From Pleomorphomonas sp. (GTDB lineage: Bacteria; Pseudomonadota; Alphaproteobacteria; Rhizobiales; Pleomorphomonadaceae), in NCBI GenBank assembly GCA_030603685.1, contig JAUVXG010000007.1, positions 1 to 58,256 on the forward strand: 58,256 bases of DNA. Direction: 5' to 3'. This document shows, one piece after another, positions 36,366 to 46,103 of the stretch. The notes beneath the pieces were generated by a model. The model worked only from the letters and a program-made list of their open reading frames with translations, was not told the origin of the DNA and ran no database searches. Numbering within the stretch: position 1 is the stretch's first letter; each line of letters begins with the position of its first letter. The position numbers were made by a program, and so were the translations under genes.

Positions 36366-36744
36366 GCCAGTCGGTTGGACGACCGCGCGGACAAGGGGCG
36401 AAAGCCCGTCCGGGAGGAAAGTCCGGGCTCCACGGAAACACGGTGCCGGGTAACGCCCGGCGAGGGCGACCTCAGGGAAAGTGCCACAGAGATCGGACCG
36501 CCCCGGTGCGCCGGGGTAAGGGTGAAAAGGTGGTGTAAGAGACCACCGCGGGCCCGGTAACGGGACCGGCAGGGCAAACCCCACCGGGAGCAAGACCGAA
36601 TAGGGATGACGCGGGCCTCGGCCCAGCCTGTTTCCGGGTCAGTCGTCCGGGTTGGTTGCAAGAGGCGTTCGGCGACGGGCGTCCCAGATGAATGGTCGTC
36701 GGGCGGGAAACCGCTCACAGAACCCGGCTTACAGACCGACTGGC
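36366..36744 (+). ncRNA. rnpB: RNase P RNA, bacterial class A
   Basis: Catalytic RNA that trims tRNA 5' leaders. The ends pair as P1 (GCCAGTCGGT at 36366 with ACCGACTGGC at the 3' end). Conserved core segments are GAGGAAAGTCCGGGCTCC, the GGTAACGCCCGGCGAGGG region, AGGGTGAAAAGGTGG, and near the end ACAGAACCCGGCTTACAGACC, with AGA-GGAAA and the 3' pairing loop typical of class A. Length is 379 bases. A short T run (TTTTCCC) follows P1. The class is certain; the exact ends are from pairing by eye. Confidence 0.97.
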
Positions 36745-36807
36745 CTTTTCCCTCATGTCCGCATTCCGCGCCGAGCATCGACAGGTAGTCGATGGTTTTG
36801 TTCACGT

Positions 36808-36822
36808 CACATTGACAATGTG
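36808..36822. promoter_or_regulatory. Perfect palindrome with a -35-like TTGACA
   Basis: CACATTG-A-CAATGTG, a perfect 15-base palindrome containing TTGACA, 211 bases ahead of the flavodoxin gene and 64 after rnpB. No convincing -10 element was found at the right distance. An operator role is possible. Confidence 0.3.
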
Positions 36823-37032
36823 TTGACTGCGCCGGAACGTGGCTTCTCTTGAAGCCCGACGAGCGTGAAACTATTCCTATATTCGCAATTCGGATTAAGC
36901 ACTTTTTACAGGGTGCTTCATGGCGTTGCGTTGCGCGATTGGCGCCGCGAGCCGTCCGGATTGCACCAGTCTCGCGCCTATGGGCGCTCATCGAATGACG
37001 GGGTCGTCACCCCGACAAGGAACAGGTTTGAT

Positions 37033-37587
37033 ATGGCCAAGGTCGCAATCGTTTATCATTCGGGATATGGGCACACGGAAGTCGTCGCCAAGGAAGTCGC
37101 TGCGGGCGCCGGGGCAGAACTGATCCCCATCGATGCCGAGGGCAACGTCAGCGAAGCGGGCTGGGCCAAGCTGGATGCGGCCGACGCCATCATCTTCGGA
37201 ACGCCGACCTACATGGGCAACTCGAGCTGGCAGTTCAAGAAATTCGCCGATGCCACCTCCAAGGCCTGGTTCACCCGCAAGTGGCAGGACAAGGTGTTCG
37301 GCGGCTTCACCAACTCCGCCAGCCTCAACGGCGACAAGCAGGTGACGCTGATCGGCCTGCAGACGCTTGCTTCTCAGCATGGCGGCATCTGGGTCAGCCT
37401 CGGCCTGATGCCGGCCAACACCAAGGCGTCGACGCGCGACGACGTCAACAACCTCGGCGGTTCGGTGGGCTTGCTGGTCTCGGCGCCGTCCGATGCCGGA
37501 ACCAACGAGATCCCGACCGGCGACCTGGAAACGGCTCGTGCCTATGGCGCGCGCGTCGCCTCGGTCGCGGGCAAGCTGCTGCACTGA
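37033..37587 (+). CDS. Flavodoxin-fold NAD(P)H:quinone oxidoreductase, WrbA-like
   Basis: 184-residue FMN protein. The phosphate loop VAIVYHSGYGHTEVVAKEVA, the flavin-stacking segment IIFGTPTYMGNSSWQFKKFAD and GGFTNSASLNGDKQ are as in NAD(P)H-dependent oxidoreductases of the flavodoxin/WrbA kind. It is slightly shorter than E. coli WrbA and lacks the GSIHGG-like insertion in canonical form, so the WrbA name is not firm. The start ATG has CAAGGAACAGG upstream. A bidirectional terminator follows. Confidence 0.9.
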   Translation: MAKVAIVYHSGYGHTEVVAKEVAAGAGAELIPIDAEGNVSEAGWAKLDAADAIIFGTPTYMGNSSWQFKKFADATSKAWFTRKWQDKVFGGFTNSASLNGDKQVTLIGLQTLASQHGGIWVSLGLMPANTKASTRDDVNNLGGSVGLLVSAPSDAGTNEIPTGDLETARAYGARVASVAGKLLH

Positions 37588-37608
37588 GTTTTCGGCGATA
37601 TCGACAAG

Positions 37609-37645
37609 AAGGGCGGTGACCTCCATGGGGTTGCCGCCCTTTTTC
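37609..37645. terminator. Bidirectional terminator between convergent genes
   Basis: Arms AAGGGCGG and CCGCCCTT extended by G-T pairs, then TTTTTCTC on the plus strand. It lies between the flavodoxin gene and the convergent uracil-DNA glycosylase. Confidence 0.8.
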
Positions 37646-37650
37646 TCGTC

Positions 37651-38559
37651 TCAGGCCGGCGGTAGCATGCCGCCGTTTTCAAGGAAGACCTTGGCCGTCA
37701 GGAAATCGCGCCAGGCTTCGCGCTTCTTGATCGGCGTCCGCAAGAGATAGGCGGGATGGAACGTCGGCAACGCCTTGAAGCGCTTGCTTCCGACTTCCAG
37801 CTCGCACCAGCGCCCACGCAGCTTGTTGATGCCTTGCTTCACGGCGTCTCCGCCCAGAAGCGCCTTGGCCGGCTGTGCGCCGAGAAAGACGATCAGCTCC
37901 GGGTCGACCAGCTCGATCTGCCTGAGGATGAATGGTCGGCAGATGGCGACCTCAACGTCGGACGGGTCGCGGTTGCCCGGTGGACGCCAGTAGATGACGT
38001 TGGCGATATAGGCGTTTTCGGCGCGGCCGTAGCCGATGGCATGCAGCATCCGGTCGAGCAACTGGCCGGAGCGACCGACGAAGGGGCGGCCTTCGATATC
38101 CTCGTCGCGGCCGGGCGCTTCGCCGATCAGCATCAGCTTCGCCGCCGGATTGCCGTCGGCGAACACCGTGTTCTTGGCGGTGAGCTTGAGGTTGCAGCCG
38201 TCGAACGCCTGGATCAGCGCCTTGAGTTCGTCGAGCGTCTTGGCCGACTGGGCGGCCGCGCGCGCCTCCATCACCGTCGCCTCGGTCGGCACCTGCGCCG
38301 TCTGGCCCATCGGGCTCAACGGGCGGACACCAGCACCCTGCGGGGCAAGATCGACGGTCGGAGCAGGGCCTCGCGGGGCGACCGGCTGCTGCCGGCGGGC
38401 CGCCCGGTTTTCCGCCGCCTCCTTCGCCCTGGCGCTTTCCGCGAACCGGTCGACCGGCGCGTCGGCCAAGGTCACGTCGACGCCCATCGCCGCGTACCAT
38501 TCGAGAAGGGTCGCGGCGGCATCGAAGCCGGGGGGGAGGGGCGTCGGATCGGACGGCAT
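37651..38559 (-). CDS. Uracil-DNA glycosylase, family 4-like, with reduced cysteine set
   Basis: 302-residue enzyme expected to excise uracil from DNA. The catalytic core is clear: [60 protein letters not shown] and the HPAYLLR motif (His268). Family 4 enzymes bind a 4Fe-4S cluster with four cysteines; here the first pair reads GCNLK (Cys122 only), the third is Trp191 and only Cys207 of the second pair remains, so a cluster is unlikely. The first 115 residues are a low-complexity Ala/Pro-rich extension. Cluster-free relatives have been reported from Bradyrhizobium, as far as I recall. It is divergent from the ETF-QO gene. Confidence 0.92.
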   Translation of the reverse strand: MPSDPTPLPPGFDAAATLLEWYAAMGVDVTLADAPVDRFAESARAKEAAENRAARRQQPVAPRGPAPTVDLAPQGAGVRPLSPMGQTAQVPTEATVMEARAAAQSAKTLDELKALIQAFDGCNLKLTAKNTVFADGNPAAKLMLIGEAPGRDEDIEGRPFVGRSGQLLDRMLHAIGYGRAENAYIANVIYWRPPGNRDPSDVEVAICRPFILRQIELVDPELIVFLGAQPAKALLGGDAVKQGINKLRGRWCELEVGSKRFKALPTFHPAYLLRTPIKKREAWRDFLTAKVFLENGGMLPPA

Positions 38560-38772
38560 GGCCCTTCTATAGAGCAGGATGGTCGGCGAGGAAACGTCGC
38601 ACCCCACCCGAGGCGACAAAGCCTTCCCCGAAAGCGTTTGATCGCATCGCCGGATCGTGGTTGAAGGGCTGCCGTGCGCATCATCCGTGTTTCCACCCAG
38701 GCGCCGCCGGGCGACCTTGGCGCGGATGATGCACGCGCCATGGCGATCCGCTACCCGAACAGAGAGACACTC

Positions 38773-40446
38773 ATGACCACCGAGCTGCCCGAGCGCGAGT
38801 CCATGGAATTCGACGTCGTGATCGTCGGTGCCGGCCCGGCCGGACTTGCCGCCGCCATCCGCATCAAGCAGCAGGCTGCCGTGAGCGGGCAGGATGTTTC
38901 GGTGCTGGTGCTGGAGAAAGGCTCGGAGGTCGGCGCCCACATTCTCTCCGGCGCTGTGGTCGATACCGCCGGCATCTCGGCGCTTCTGCCCGACTGGCGC
39001 GACGATCCGGACAACCCGTTCAAGACGCCGGTCACCGACGACCGGTTCTTCTTCCTGTTCAAGACGTTTGGCATCCGCCTGCCGAACATGCTGATGCCGC
39101 CGCTGATGAGCAATCACGGCGCCTATGCCGTGTCGTTGGGCAACGTCTGCCGCTGGCTGGCGCAGAAGGCCGAAGCGCTCGGCGTCGAGATCTATCCGGG
39201 CTTCGCCGCCGCCGAGGTGCTTTACGACGACGACAACAGGGTGATCGGCGTCGCCACCGGCGACATGGGCGTGAAGAAGGACGGAGAGCCCGGCCCCAAC
39301 TACCAGAGGGGCATGGCTCTTCTCGCCAGATACACGCTGTTCGCCGAGGGCGCGCGCGGATCGCTGTCCAAGAAGGTGATCGAGCGCTATCGGTTGGATG
39401 AGGGCCGGGAGCCGCAGAAGTTCGGCCTCGGCATCAAGGAGCTGTGGGAGGTCGCGCCCGACAAGGCGAAGCCCGGCCTTGTCCAGCACTCCTTCGGCTG
39501 GCCGCTCGGTAGCGGTACCGGCGGCGGCTCGTTCCTCTACCACCTCGACAACAATCAGGTGGCGGTCGGTTTCGTCGTCCATCTCAACTACGAGAACCCC
39601 TACCTCTCGCCCTTCGAGGAGTTCCAGCGCTTCAAGACGCACCCGCTCGTCCGCGGGACCTTCGAGGGCGGCAAGCGCATCTCCTACGGCGCGCGGGCCC
39701 TCACGGAAGGCGGCTGGCAGTCGGTGCCCAAACTGGTCTTCCCCGGCGGCGCGCTGGTCGGCTGTTCGGCCGGCTTCATGAACGTGCCGCGCATCAAGGG
39801 CAGCCACAATGCGGTCCACTCCGGCATCCTCGCCGCCGACTCGATCGTCGAAGCCATGGCTGCCGGCCGTGCGGGCGACGAGCTGGCATCCTACGAGGCC
39901 GGCTGGCGCGCGTCGGCCATCGGCCAAGACCTGAAGCGCGTTCGCAACGTCAAGCCGCTGTGGTCGCGCTTCGGCACGCTGCTCGGCATCGCTCTCGGCG
40001 GGCTGGACATGTGGCTTGAGACGTTGCTCGGTCGTTCGCCCTTTGGCACGCTGCGCCACGGCAAGACCGATGCCGACTGCCTGAAGCCGGCGGCGGGCTT
40101 CAAGCCGATCGACTATCCCCGGCCGGACGGCAAGCTCACCTTCGACAGGCTGTCCTCGGTTTTCCTGTCGGGCACAGCCCACGAGGAGAACCAGCCGGTG
40201 CATCTGCGGCTTCTGGATCCCGACCTTCAGAAGATGTCCGAGCTCGATGTTTTCGCCGGTCCGTCCGCCCGCTACTGTCCCGCCGGCGTGTACGAGTGGA
40301 TAAGCGAGCCAAATACCGGACCGCGTTATGTAATCAATGCCACAAACTGTGTTCACTGCAAAACTTGTGATATCAAGGACCCCAACCAGAACATCGATTG
40401 GGCGGTCCCGGAGGGAGCGGGGGGACCCAATTATCCGAACATGTAA
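38773..40446 (+). CDS. etfD: Electron transfer flavoprotein-ubiquinone oxidoreductase
   Basis: Membrane-associated FAD and 4Fe-4S enzyme that passes electrons from ETF (fatty acid, amino acid and other dehydrogenases) to ubiquinone. The 557-residue protein has FAD motif [18 protein letters not shown], the ubiquinone-binding region including YEAGWRAS-type helices, and the C-terminal cluster [12 protein letters not shown] followed by [15 protein letters not shown]. The ATG at 38773 was chosen because the protein begins [18 protein letters not shown]; an earlier in-frame ATG at 38674 adds an unconserved stretch. Confidence 0.97.
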   Translation: MTTELPERESMEFDVVIVGAGPAGLAAAIRIKQQAAVSGQDVSVLVLEKGSEVGAHILSGAVVDTAGISALLPDWRDDPDNPFKTPVTDDRFFFLFKTFGIRLPNMLMPPLMSNHGAYAVSLGNVCRWLAQKAEALGVEIYPGFAAAEVLYDDDNRVIGVATGDMGVKKDGEPGPNYQRGMALLARYTLFAEGARGSLSKKVIERYRLDEGREPQKFGLGIKELWEVAPDKAKPGLVQHSFGWPLGSGTGGGSFLYHLDNNQVAVGFVVHLNYENPYLSPFEEFQRFKTHPLVRGTFEGGKRISYGARALTEGGWQSVPKLVFPGGALVGCSAGFMNVPRIKGSHNAVHSGILAADSIVEAMAAGRAGDELASYEAGWRASAIGQDLKRVRNVKPLWSRFGTLLGIALGGLDMWLETLLGRSPFGTLRHGKTDADCLKPAAGFKPIDYPRPDGKLTFDRLSSVFLSGTAHEENQPVHLRLLDPDLQKMSELDVFAGPSARYCPAGVYEWISEPNTGPRYVINATNCVHCKTCDIKDPNQNIDWAVPEGAGGPNYPNM

Positions 40447-40479
40447 TGGTCATTTCGTTCCAGCGGGTAGGGTGGATTG

Positions 40480-41163
40480 ATGAACGAGCGGGTAGAAGAC
40501 GCACAGCCGGCCGACGTCGGCCAGAATTGGACGGCGATCGTTGCCGAGGACCATCCGATCATTCAGTCGGCGGTGGTGCGCATCCTGAAGAAACGCTTCG
40601 GTTTCAGGCAGCCGATCCTGGCAACCAGCTATGACGAACTCGCCGACGCCGTGCTCGACACCGGGGACAACACGCTGGTCATCACCGACCTCGTCATGCC
40701 CGGCATGCGTGGCCTCGACACCATCAAGCACATCCGTTCCCTGGCGCCCAAGGCCTTCGTCGCGGTCTACTCGTCCAACTCCGGCGAGGAGCTGGCGCAG
40801 GGCTGTCTCGACCTCGGCTGCCGCGCCTTCATCGGCAAGCGGTCCTCGGAGGACATGCTGGCGGCGGCCATCGAGACCGTGCTCGACGGCGGTACCATCA
40901 TCGAAGTGGGCGCCGACAATTCGGCCGTGTCCCAGGCGGTGCTGGAGCGTTCAGCGCTGGTGGCGGAACTGTCGCCGCAGCAGCTCAAGGTGTTCCAGCT
41001 GTTGGGTGATGGACTGCTCAACAAGCAGATCGCCTATCAGCTCGGGATTTCCGAGGCGACCGTCAAGGCGCACGTCGGCAAGATACTGGAAACGCTGAAG
41101 ATCACCTCGCGCAGCCAGGCCGCGATCACCTCCGCCTGGATGGCCGAGCACGGGTTGATCTAG
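40480..41163 (+). CDS. NarL/FixJ-type response regulator
   Basis: 227-residue two-component regulator. The receiver domain (about residues 15-140) has the acidic pocket AEDH, the phospho-acceptor Asp70 in VITDLVMPGMRG, Ser98 and Lys120 (FIGKRSS). The LuxR helix-turn-helix (about 165-220) reads LSPQQLKVFQLLGDGLLNKQIA, then SEATVKAHVGKILETL. The ATG at 40480 is preferred over a TTG directly before it. No histidine kinase gene is adjacent. Confidence 0.94.
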   Translation: MNERVEDAQPADVGQNWTAIVAEDHPIIQSAVVRILKKRFGFRQPILATSYDELADAVLDTGDNTLVITDLVMPGMRGLDTIKHIRSLAPKAFVAVYSSNSGEELAQGCLDLGCRAFIGKRSSEDMLAAAIETVLDGGTIIEVGADNSAVSQAVLERSALVAELSPQQLKVFQLLGDGLLNKQIAYQLGISEATVKAHVGKILETLKITSRSQAAITSAWMAEHGLI

Positions 41164-41164
41164 A

Positions 41165-41208
41165 GCAGTTTCAGCAAAAGTGGGGACCGGTTTTGCGGTC
41201 GAAACTGC
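41165..41208. repeat. Small palindromic repeat
   Basis: Arms GCAGTTTC and GAAACTGC enclose GCAAAA and TTTTGC with a GTGGGGACCGG centre. Nested palindromes of this kind are widespread between genes in Hyphomicrobiales. It lies between the response regulator and the Nudix gene; no T run follows. Confidence 0.55.
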
Positions 41209-41267
41209 CTGACGACAAAGGGCTGGAGCATGTTGGCGAACCAGAGTTCGCCGAACAGGCTTCAGCG

Positions 41268-41813
41268 ATGGCGGACATTCGCCCCGTTGATAGCCGCGTG
41301 GTCTACGAGAACCGCTGGATGCGCGTCCGCGAGGACGCCATCGAGCGGGCGGATGGGTCGCGCGGTATCTACGGGGTGGTGGAAAAGCCCGACTTCGTGG
41401 CCATCGCCGCCATCGACCGGCCTCGTGGACTGGTCCATCTCGTCGAGCAGTATCGCTACCCTGTGTCCGGTCGCTACTGGGAGCTGCCGCAAGGCTCATG
41501 GGAGACGCGACCGGATGTGCCGCCTGAAGAGGTTGCCAGGGCCGAACTCTCGGAAGAAACCGGCATCGTCGCCGGCAAGATGACCAGGGTCGGCGAGCTG
41601 TTCCTCGCCTATGGCTACTCGTCGCAGCGCTATCACATCTTCCTTGCCGAGGAGCTCGCACAAGGCGCGACGGCGCTGGAAGCCGAGGAGGCCGATCTGG
41701 TCTCGCGCGCCTTCTCCCTGGCCGATGTCGAGACGATGATCGCGGACGGCACCATTCGCGACGCGACGACGGTCGCCGCGCTGGGGCTGATGCGGCTCAA
41801 AGGCCTGCTATAG
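41268..41813 (+). CDS. Nudix hydrolase
   Basis: 181-residue enzyme of the ADP-ribose pyrophosphatase-like group. The Nudix box region runs ELPQGSWETRPDVPPEE, then VARAELSEETGIV. The EExG core is kept, but the region is two residues longer than the canonical box and the Arg before Glu-Leu is Ala. Similar variants are found in other Proteobacteria. The ATG at 41268 gives MADIRPVDSRVVYENRWM; an upstream extension reads through the palindromic repeat and is not coding. The substrate is not known. Confidence 0.9.
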   Translation: MADIRPVDSRVVYENRWMRVREDAIERADGSRGIYGVVEKPDFVAIAAIDRPRGLVHLVEQYRYPVSGRYWELPQGSWETRPDVPPEEVARAELSEETGIVAGKMTRVGELFLAYGYSSQRYHIFLAEELAQGATALEAEEADLVSRAFSLADVETMIADGTIRDATTVAALGLMRLKGLL

Positions 41814-41820
41814 GCCGCTA

Positions 41821-42471
41821 TCAGATCTCTTCGAGAAGGTCGTTGTAGAAACGCTGCAGCCGCGCGTGCCGCTCGGCCGCGAGGCGACGACCGGTCGCCG
41901 TCTTGAAGCCCTCGCAGAGCTTGAACAGCTTGGTCATGAAGTGATCGAGCGCGAAGCGGCTGTCGTTGAGGGGCCGCTCCTCGGCGGAAGGGTCGCCGGC
42001 GTCGTAGAGATGGTTGTTGAGGCGGCCTGCGACGTAGAAGCAGCGGGCGGCCCCGATCATGCCGATGGCGTCGAGCCGGTCTGCATCCTGAACGATGCGT
42101 GCCTCAAGCGTCACCGGCTCGATGCCGCCGGAGAAGCTGTGCGCCTCGATGGCATGCGCCACCTTCTCGCGCCTGTCCTCCGGCCAGCCGATCCCGGTCA
42201 GGATCTCGCGCGCCCTGTCCGCCGACATGCGTGAGGCCAGCGGGCGTTCGGGCGAGTTCTTCTCGACGGCGACGCAGTCGTGAAGCAGCACGGCCGCCGC
42301 CAGCACCTCCGTATCCCCGCCTTCATTGTCGGAGATGACCGTCGCGTTCTTCCACACCCGCAACAGGTGGGACATGTCGTGGCTGCCATCTGTGGAACAG
42401 ACGCAGGCGCCAGAATGCGGCAGAAGGATGGAAGCGAGGCGGTCGTGCGGAGAGAACAGCGAAAAGGTCAA
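41821..42471 (-). CDS. HD-domain phosphohydrolase
   Basis: 216-residue metal-dependent phosphohydrolase of the YedJ-like group. HD-motif residues: SHLLRVWKNA (first His), VLLHDCVAVEK (His-Asp) and ARIVQDADRLDAIGMIGAA (Asp). The first 30 residues are less conserved, and a start at the Met of MSHLLRVWK cannot be ruled out; this would remove 32 residues. The substrate is unknown. It converges on the Nudix gene with seven bases between them. Confidence 0.88.
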   Translation of the reverse strand: MTFSLFSPHDRLASILLPHSGACVCSTDGSHDMSHLLRVWKNATVISDNEGGDTEVLAAAVLLHDCVAVEKNSPERPLASRMSADRAREILTGIGWPEDRREKVAHAIEAHSFSGGIEPVTLEARIVQDADRLDAIGMIGAARCFYVAGRLNNHLYDAGDPSAEERPLNDSRFALDHFMTKLFKLCEGFKTATGRRLAAERHARLQRFYNDLLEEI

Positions 42472-42614
42472 CAGCGCTCATCCGGTTGGCGATAGATGTT
42501 GAAATCAAAATACGCCGAAAGTCGTATATGCCAAGTGTTTTCGCCAAATATGCGCGCAAAAAAAGCAAAGCCGAATTCGTAACGATTTCAGGTTGATTTC
42601 GTTCTGCGAGCGAA

Positions 42615-42649
42615 CAAAAAAGCCGCTCGCCCAGGGGGGCAAGCGGCTT
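42615..42649 (-). terminator. Terminator of glyS
   Basis: Arms AAGCCGCTTGCC and GGGCGAGCGGCTT on the minus strand, then TTTTTTG (plus-strand AAAAAA at 42615-42620). It lies 23 bases past the glyS stop. Confidence 0.85.
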
Positions 42650-42671
42650 GTATCGTCCGACTTGATCGGGC

Positions 42672-44711
42672 TCAGCCTTCGATCTTCGAGAAGTCGGCCA
42701 CCTGATGGCAGGCGTTGCGCAGCACTGTCAGGAGGGCGAGGCGGTTGGCGCGCACGCGCTCGTCGGCGTCGTTGACCAGGACCTTGTCGAAGAAGGCATC
42801 GACCGGCGCGCGCAACGTGGCGAGGGCCTTCATGGCCCCTTCGAAGTTCTCGTCCGCGACGGCATCGTGGGCCGCCTGGGCAGCCGTCTCGATGGCGGCG
42901 GCAAGGGCCTTTTCCTCGGCTTCCTTGAACAGGCTCGCGTCGACTGCGTCCGCGACGGTGGTGCCCTTCTTTTCCTCGGCCTTCAGGATGTTGGCAGCGC
43001 GCTTGTAGCCGGCCAGAAGGTTCTTGCCGTCGTCGGTGGCAAGCAGGGCGCCCAGAGCCTCGACGCGCTTGACGATGAGCAGCAGGTCGTCCTGACCGCC
43101 GAGCGCGAAGACAGCGTCGACCAGATCGAACCGAGTACCCTGCTCGCGGAGCTGCACCTTCAGCCGGTCGGCGAAGAAGTTGAGGAGATCAGGCGTCTTG
43201 CTGGCATAGGCGGAGAGCGGCAGGCGCACCCCGTTGTCGAGGATGATGCGGATGACGCCGAGCGCCGCGCGGCGCAGCGCGAACGGGTCCTTGCTGCCCG
43301 TCGGCTTCTCGTCGATGGCCCAGAACCCCGTGAGAGTGTCGAGCTTGTCGGCCAGCGCCACGGCGATGGAGACCGGCGCCGTGGGCACCCGGTCGGACGG
43401 CCCCTGCGGCTTCCAGTGCTCTTCGATGGCGGCGGCCACGGCGGCGTCCTCGCCGGCATGGGTGGCATAGTAGCGACCCATCAGGCCCTGTACTTCGGGG
43501 AACTCGCCGACAACGCCGGTGAGCAGGTCCGCCTTGGCGAGCAGGGCGGCGCGGGCCGCCTTGTCGGCGTCGGCGCCGACCAGTGGTGCGATGTCGCGGG
43601 CAAGCGCCACGATGCGGCGCACGCGGTCGCCCTGGCTGCCGAGCTTCTCGTGGAAGGTGATGCCTTCGAGCTTGGGCACCAGCGTCTCCAAGGGAATGGC
43701 GAGGTCGCCGTCCCAGAAGAACTTGGCGTCCGACAGGCGGGCGCGGATGACGCGCTCGTTGCCGGCGATGATGGTCGCCCCGCCATCCGTGGCGGCCATG
43801 TTCGAGGTCAGGATGAAGCGATTGGCGAGGCGCCCGGTCTTGGGATCGCGCAGCACGAAGCACTTCTGATTGGCGCGGATGGTGGCGCGGATCACCTCGT
43901 CGGGCACGTCGAGGAAGGCGGCATCGAAGGTGCCCATCAGCACCACCGGCCATTCGACGAGACCGGCGACTTCGTTGAGCAGCCCCTCGTCCTCGACCAG
44001 CTCAAGGCCGGCGGCGAAGGCGAGGTTGCGGGCGTCGGCAAGGATGATTTCGCGCCGGCGGGCCGGATCGAGCACCACCTTGGCCTTCTCAAGCTTTTCG
44101 ACATAGTCGGCGAAGCGCTTCACCTTGATCGCTTCGGGGGCTAGGAAGCGATGGCCGTAGGTGACGTTGCCCGAGCGGATGCCCTCGACCTCGAAGTCGA
44201 TGACCACGGGTTCCTCGGTCTCCGGACCAAAGGTGAAGATGATGGAGTGCAGCGGCCGCACCCAGGTCAGCGTGCCCGAGCCCCAGCGCTGCGACTTGGG
44301 CCAGGGGAAGCTGCGGATGACCTGGGGCATCAGCTCGGCGATGATCGTCTCGGCGGCGCGGCCGGGCTTGACGAGGTCGGCGACGTAGAAGTCGCCCTTC
44401 TTCGGATCGGATACGACGCGCGCCTTGGCGACGTCGTCGAGGCCGGCCCCGCGCAGGAACCCCTGGATGGCGCCGGCCGGCGCGTCGGTGCGCGGCCCCT
44501 TCTTCTCTTCGCGGATGTCGGGCGAGCGGGTGTTGAGGCCGTGAACGGTCAGCGCAAGGCGGCGCGGCGTCGCAAAGGCGCCGGCGCTTTCATAGGTCAG
44601 ACCGGCATTCACCAGACCGTTCGTCACCAGACCCTTGAGATCGTCGGCGGCCTTCGCCTGCATGCTGGCGGGAATCTCTTCGGAGAAGAGCTCAATGAGA
44701 AGATCGGGCAT
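42672..44711 (-). CDS. glyS: Glycyl-tRNA synthetase, beta subunit
   Basis: 679-residue beta chain of the alpha2-beta2 glycyl-tRNA synthetase, needed for tRNA recognition. The N-terminus [18 protein letters not shown] and the segments [17 protein letters not shown] and [15 protein letters not shown] are the family hallmarks. The C-terminal part is the DALR anticodon-binding domain ([20 protein letters not shown]). The alpha subunit gene glyQ is not directly upstream, where a SleB-type gene lies instead. It should be elsewhere in the chromosome. A terminator follows. Confidence 0.97.
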   Translation of the reverse strand: MPDLLIELFSEEIPASMQAKAADDLKGLVTNGLVNAGLTYESAGAFATPRRLALTVHGLNTRSPDIREEKKGPRTDAPAGAIQGFLRGAGLDDVAKARVVSDPKKGDFYVADLVKPGRAAETIIAELMPQVIRSFPWPKSQRWGSGTLTWVRPLHSIIFTFGPETEEPVVIDFEVEGIRSGNVTYGHRFLAPEAIKVKRFADYVEKLEKAKVVLDPARRREIILADARNLAFAAGLELVEDEGLLNEVAGLVEWPVVLMGTFDAAFLDVPDEVIRATIRANQKCFVLRDPKTGRLANRFILTSNMAATDGGATIIAGNERVIRARLSDAKFFWDGDLAIPLETLVPKLEGITFHEKLGSQGDRVRRIVALARDIAPLVGADADKAARAALLAKADLLTGVVGEFPEVQGLMGRYYATHAGEDAAVAAAIEEHWKPQGPSDRVPTAPVSIAVALADKLDTLTGFWAIDEKPTGSKDPFALRRAALGVIRIILDNGVRLPLSAYASKTPDLLNFFADRLKVQLREQGTRFDLVDAVFALGGQDDLLLIVKRVEALGALLATDDGKNLLAGYKRAANILKAEEKKGTTVADAVDASLFKEAEEKALAAAIETAAQAAHDAVADENFEGAMKALATLRAPVDAFFDKVLVNDADERVRANRLALLTVLRNACHQVADFSKIEG

Positions 44712-44867
44712 GGTGGTCCTCGGGTCCTCCCGGCCTGTCGCCGGTCGTCTTGCAATGCTGCGTCTGATTAGTCGGTTCGGGGAAAAATGTCATCCCCGAA
44801 TAGACGCGCGCATAGACGAGGGATCCGATGGATCGCAACGAAAACCGGTTGGCCGAGTAGTGCCCGC

Positions 44868-46103
44868 TCAGCTCCAGCCGCCGTTGATCGTCTGGTAGAA
44901 GACGTGCAGTCCGATCTTGGCCTTCTTCTTGAAGACGCTGGCCCAGTTCGGGCGCACGTAGGTGGCGTGATAGTGGGTGGCGGTGCCGACATCGTCCAGC
45001 CAGGCCGCGCCGCTCGTCACCTCGCCCGCCAACTGCTTGGCCCGCCGCCACGATGCCTTGTCGAAGATCACGTCGCGTCGGCCGTCGCAGGCGAACGAGA
45101 ACTGGCACTCGTTGCGCATGTCGCGGTTCTGGTAGACCACCTTGCAGATGGTTTCGGGATAGGCCGGGTTCTTGACGCGGTTGAGCACCACCTGCGCCAC
45201 GGCGATCTGGCCCTTGCGCGGTTCGGAACGGGACTCGAAATAAATCGCCTCGGCCAGGCACTTCTGCTGCGCGTCGTCCCAGACGTTGGCCGGCAGCGGA
45301 TTGGCCGCCCACCAGTGATCGCCGGGGCGCACCACCGGTGGCGGCGGCTCGGGCTTGTCGCCCGGCACGGCGAACAGCGAGGCGAACATGTCCTGGCTGA
45401 CCACCGAACTGTCCGGCGCGTAGGCGGCGAGCAGCGCCGAAGCGGCGGCGCCGGTTTCGGCAGGCGCATAGGCGCGGGACGGATAGCTCGCGGCCACAAG
45501 AAACGTCTGGTCGGGCTTGGGCTGCGGCAGGGTGGTCGGCGCGAGATCGGCGACGGCGGTCGTCGGTTTGGGGCCGATGAAGCGCGACACCGCCAGAACG
45601 GACAGCGGCGCCGACGATGCCGAAAAGGCCATGGTCGGAAGCACGGACGGCGGCGTCAGGCGGCTGGCGTCGCCCAGCGTGAGCGAGCCGGCGGAAAAGC
45701 CCCGCGCCGTCGGCGGCGTGGTGATGCTCATCGGCAGGTCGCCCTTCCAGCTGCGGTCGATGCGATCCTCGTCGGGGACGAAGGCAGAACTGCTCACCGC
45801 GCCGGTGATGACGTCGCCCATACCCTCGATGATGATGGACCCGTCGTTCATCTCCACGCGGGCCGATGAACCGCCGACCTCGCCGAGCCGGGGCGCGACC
45901 ACCTTGCTCTCTCCGCCGGGGCCGACGCCGAGCGTCACCGCCCAGCGGGTCTCCGGGCTGATGGAGTTGACGACGAGACTGGCAATGTCCTGATAGGCGA
46001 CGGACGTGGGGAAGGCGACCGCGACGAGGAACAACGCGCCTGCGGCGGCGAGCCCGACGCGCCCGTGTCCGGGCCGGACTCTGGTACGAGGAACGCGACG
46101 CAT
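44868..46103 (-). CDS. Cell wall hydrolase, SleB (Hydrolase_2) family
   Basis: 411-residue protein with an N-terminal membrane anchor or signal (GLAAAGALFLVAVAFPTSVA) and a low-complexity Pro/Ala-rich middle. The last 130 residues form the SleB-type catalytic domain: CLAEAIYFESRSEPRKGQIA, VAQVVLNRVKNPAYPETIC, then CQFSFACDGR and ATHYHATYVRPNWA. This domain cleaves peptidoglycan in spore formers; in Hyphomicrobiales such proteins are common and of unclear role. It lies upstream of glyS, with a TTCGGGG/CCCCGAA hairpin (44776-44800) between them. Confidence 0.9.
   Translation of the reverse strand: MRRVPRTRVRPGHGRVGLAAAGALFLVAVAFPTSVAYQDIASLVVNSISPETRWAVTLGVGPGGESKVVAPRLGEVGGSSARVEMNDGSIIIEGMGDVITGAVSSSAFVPDEDRIDRSWKGDLPMSITTPPTARGFSAGSLTLGDASRLTPPSVLPTMAFSASSAPLSVLAVSRFIGPKPTTAVADLAPTTLPQPKPDQTFLVAASYPSRAYAPAETGAAASALLAAYAPDSSVVSQDMFASLFAVPGDKPEPPPPVVRPGDHWWAANPLPANVWDDAQQKCLAEAIYFESRSEPRKGQIAVAQVVLNRVKNPAYPETICKVVYQNRDMRNECQFSFACDGRRDVIFDKASWRRAKQLAGEVTSGAAWLDDVGTATHYHATYVRPNWASVFKKKAKIGLHVFYQTINGGWS

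Noticed and set aside
36340-36990. Several short frames over the RNase P RNA.
   Set aside because: The region is a structured RNA gene with all conserved class A segments.
37651-40356. A 901-codon minus-strand frame that includes the uracil-DNA glycosylase.
   Set aside because: Only the last 302 codons are glycosylase; the rest is antisense to the ETF-QO gene.
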